A stretch of 6,948 nt of DNA from CAZEUZ01 sp964515805 (GTDB taxonomy: Bacteria; Pseudomonadota; Gammaproteobacteria; Pseudomonadales; Cellvibrionaceae), in contig CAZEUZ010000018.1 in assembly GCA_964515805.1 (NCBI GenBank), positions 1-6,948 on the forward strand, read 5' to 3'. Shown piece by piece: positions 6,272-6,948 of this stretch (its first letter is position 1; each line of letters starts with the position of its first letter). A model generated the notes under the pieces. The model was not told the origin of the DNA. It did no database searches and was given only the letters and a program-made list of their open reading frames with translations. The translations under genes were made by a program, and so were the position numbers.

Positions 6272-6303
6272 CCCCGCAGCTTGCTGCGGGGATAGCAATT
6301 TTT
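6272..6303 (+). terminator. Hairpin terminator downstream of glmS
   Basis: CCCCGCAGC (6272-6280) pairs perfectly with GCTGCGGGG (6283-6291), a 9-bp GC-rich stem. Five T residues follow at 6299-6303 after a 7-nt gap. The stem starts 36 bp past the glmS stop. The delayed T-tract makes it a non-classical intrinsic terminator. On the minus strand no T-run follows the stem, so it mainly serves glmS, though it also separates the two convergent genes. Confidence 0.7.
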
Positions 6304-6324
6304 AGGCACACCGTTTTATTTGCA

Positions 6325-6948
6325 TTATGAATCCAGTTTCCAGGACTTTCGTTTATTGCGCAGATAATCAAGCGTACCGATCAGGTTGGATAAGTGTCCA
6401 AGAACCAGATAGTAAATTGCACGACTTATTTTGTGGCATTTTTCTATACCGCGTATGTGAACTGATAGCGCTATCGAATAGACTGCCATTTGGATGATTG
6501 CAGCCGAGAGAAAAAGCAAAGAAGTGAAACTCAACCATATACTTCCCACTAAGGCAATTAGCATTAACCAGGGCATTATAACGCGCAATGCTTTGCCTGA
6601 AGCAAATGTAAAGGCAATGCCTTTACGGTAGGGCGACAACAGCGCACGCAATCTGATAAGTTGCTGGATGTTGCCGGCGGCAATACGTTTTCTGCGGTGT
6701 GAGTCCATCTGTTGAGTGGCATTTTCGAGCTCGAGTGCATTGATATCACCCGCATAGTGGCCTTGATAACCTTTAGCCATGATACGCATTGGCAGGATAA
6801 AATCATCATTGATAGTGTCTGCCTCAAAGGGTTGAAATAGCTCCCGGCGGAAAGCATAAAATGCTCCATGTGCGCCAAGTAGCCCACCTATGGCGGCCTC
6901 GTTATGTTTTATATTTCTTTGATATCGCCAGTAAACCGCTTCTCCCTC
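6325..6948 (-). CDS. Membrane GT2 glycosyltransferase, C-terminal part (N-terminus beyond window edge)
   Basis: 207 residues are visible before the TAA; the frame is open to the right edge, so the start and the first part of the catalytic domain are missing. It resembles processive family-2 synthases of the COG1215 type (cellulose/PNAG/hyaluronan synthase-like). Visible in order: a GAxYAFRRELF-type strand-helix (residues 26-38 of the visible part), the acceptor-side acidic motif INDDF (46-50, base D48 or D49), and RRKRIAAGNIQQL (85-97), which takes the place of the Q/RxxRW region. Two hydrophobic membrane segments follow at about 121-142 and 143-164, with a weaker one near 178-194. It would use a nucleotide sugar at the inner membrane to extend a glycan; the sugar is not readable from this part. 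It is convergent with glmS, leaving 88 bp between stops, so it belongs to a different transcript. A role in the same polysaccharide is likely from context only. Confidence 0.85.
   Translation of the reverse strand, partial: EGEAVYWRYQRNIKHNEAAIGGLLGAHGAFYAFRRELFQPFEADTINDDFILPMRIMAKGYQGHYAGDINALELENATQQMDSHRRKRIAAGNIQQLIRLRALLSPYRKGIAFTFASGKALRVIMPWLMLIALVGSIWLSFTSLLFLSAAIIQMAVYSIALSVHIRGIEKCHKISRAIYYLVLGHLSNLIGTLDYLRNKRKSWKLDS

Noticed and set aside
6237..6324. Tn7 left or right end downstream of glmS
   Set aside because: No Tn7-like terminal sequence or 5-bp target duplication seen; only the hairpin terminator is present.
6576..6887. 103-codon minus-strand frame near the right edge
   Set aside because: Overlaps the GT2 frame in another phase; the GT2 frame has the catalytic motifs.

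Overview
The window reads as an exopolysaccharide locus from a Gram-negative bacterium, most likely a gammaproteobacterium. Evidence for this is an outer-membrane lipoprotein with an OmpA peptidoglycan-binding domain, a Wza-type SLBB export protein, a GlmS of enterobacterial type, and moderate GC with AT-rich regulatory DNA. I cannot name the species.

Layout. A leftward (minus-strand) operon of four tightly packed genes runs from 4024 to the left edge. In transcription order it encodes a single-domain STAS protein (4024-3707), an OmpA-family lipoprotein (3696-2851), a six-SLBB polysaccharide export protein (about 2864-759) and a CpsD/CapB-like P-loop protein cut by the window edge (759-1). 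Gaps are 10 bp or less, or the genes overlap. The order STAS, OmpA, Wza-like, CpsD-like is the order I know for sypA-sypB-sypC-sypD in the Vibrio fischeri symbiosis polysaccharide (syp) cluster. I therefore read this as a syp-like export module. Facing the other way is a complete glmS (4443-6236), which makes glucosamine-6-phosphate for UDP-GlcNAc. It ends in a strong hairpin. Converging on it from the right edge is the C-terminal part of a membrane GT2 glycosyltransferase (6948-6325).

Regulation. The 418-bp gap between the STAS gene and glmS holds two good sigma-54 (RpoN) promoter matches, one facing each gene, each with the strict GG-N10-GC spacing. Between them lie three direct copies of TATAAGC, a 7-bp inverted repeat and smaller dyads that could bind an enhancer-binding protein. 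This would let one activator switch on export machinery and amino-sugar precursor supply together. In Vibrio the syp genes are activated by the sigma-54-dependent regulator SypG. Having glmS as the other arm of the same control region is the most interesting point here.

How the parts may work together (inference): GlmS feeds UDP-HexNAc synthesis. The GT2 enzyme, if part of the same locus, polymerises sugar at the inner membrane. The CpsD-like protein, whose P-loop lysine is replaced by valine, would act in the cytoplasm in chain-length or export control. The SLBB protein would form the periplasmic and outer-membrane conduit, the OmpA lipoprotein would tie the complex to peptidoglycan, and the STAS protein would be a phosphorylation-controlled switch whose kinase and phosphatase lie outside this window.
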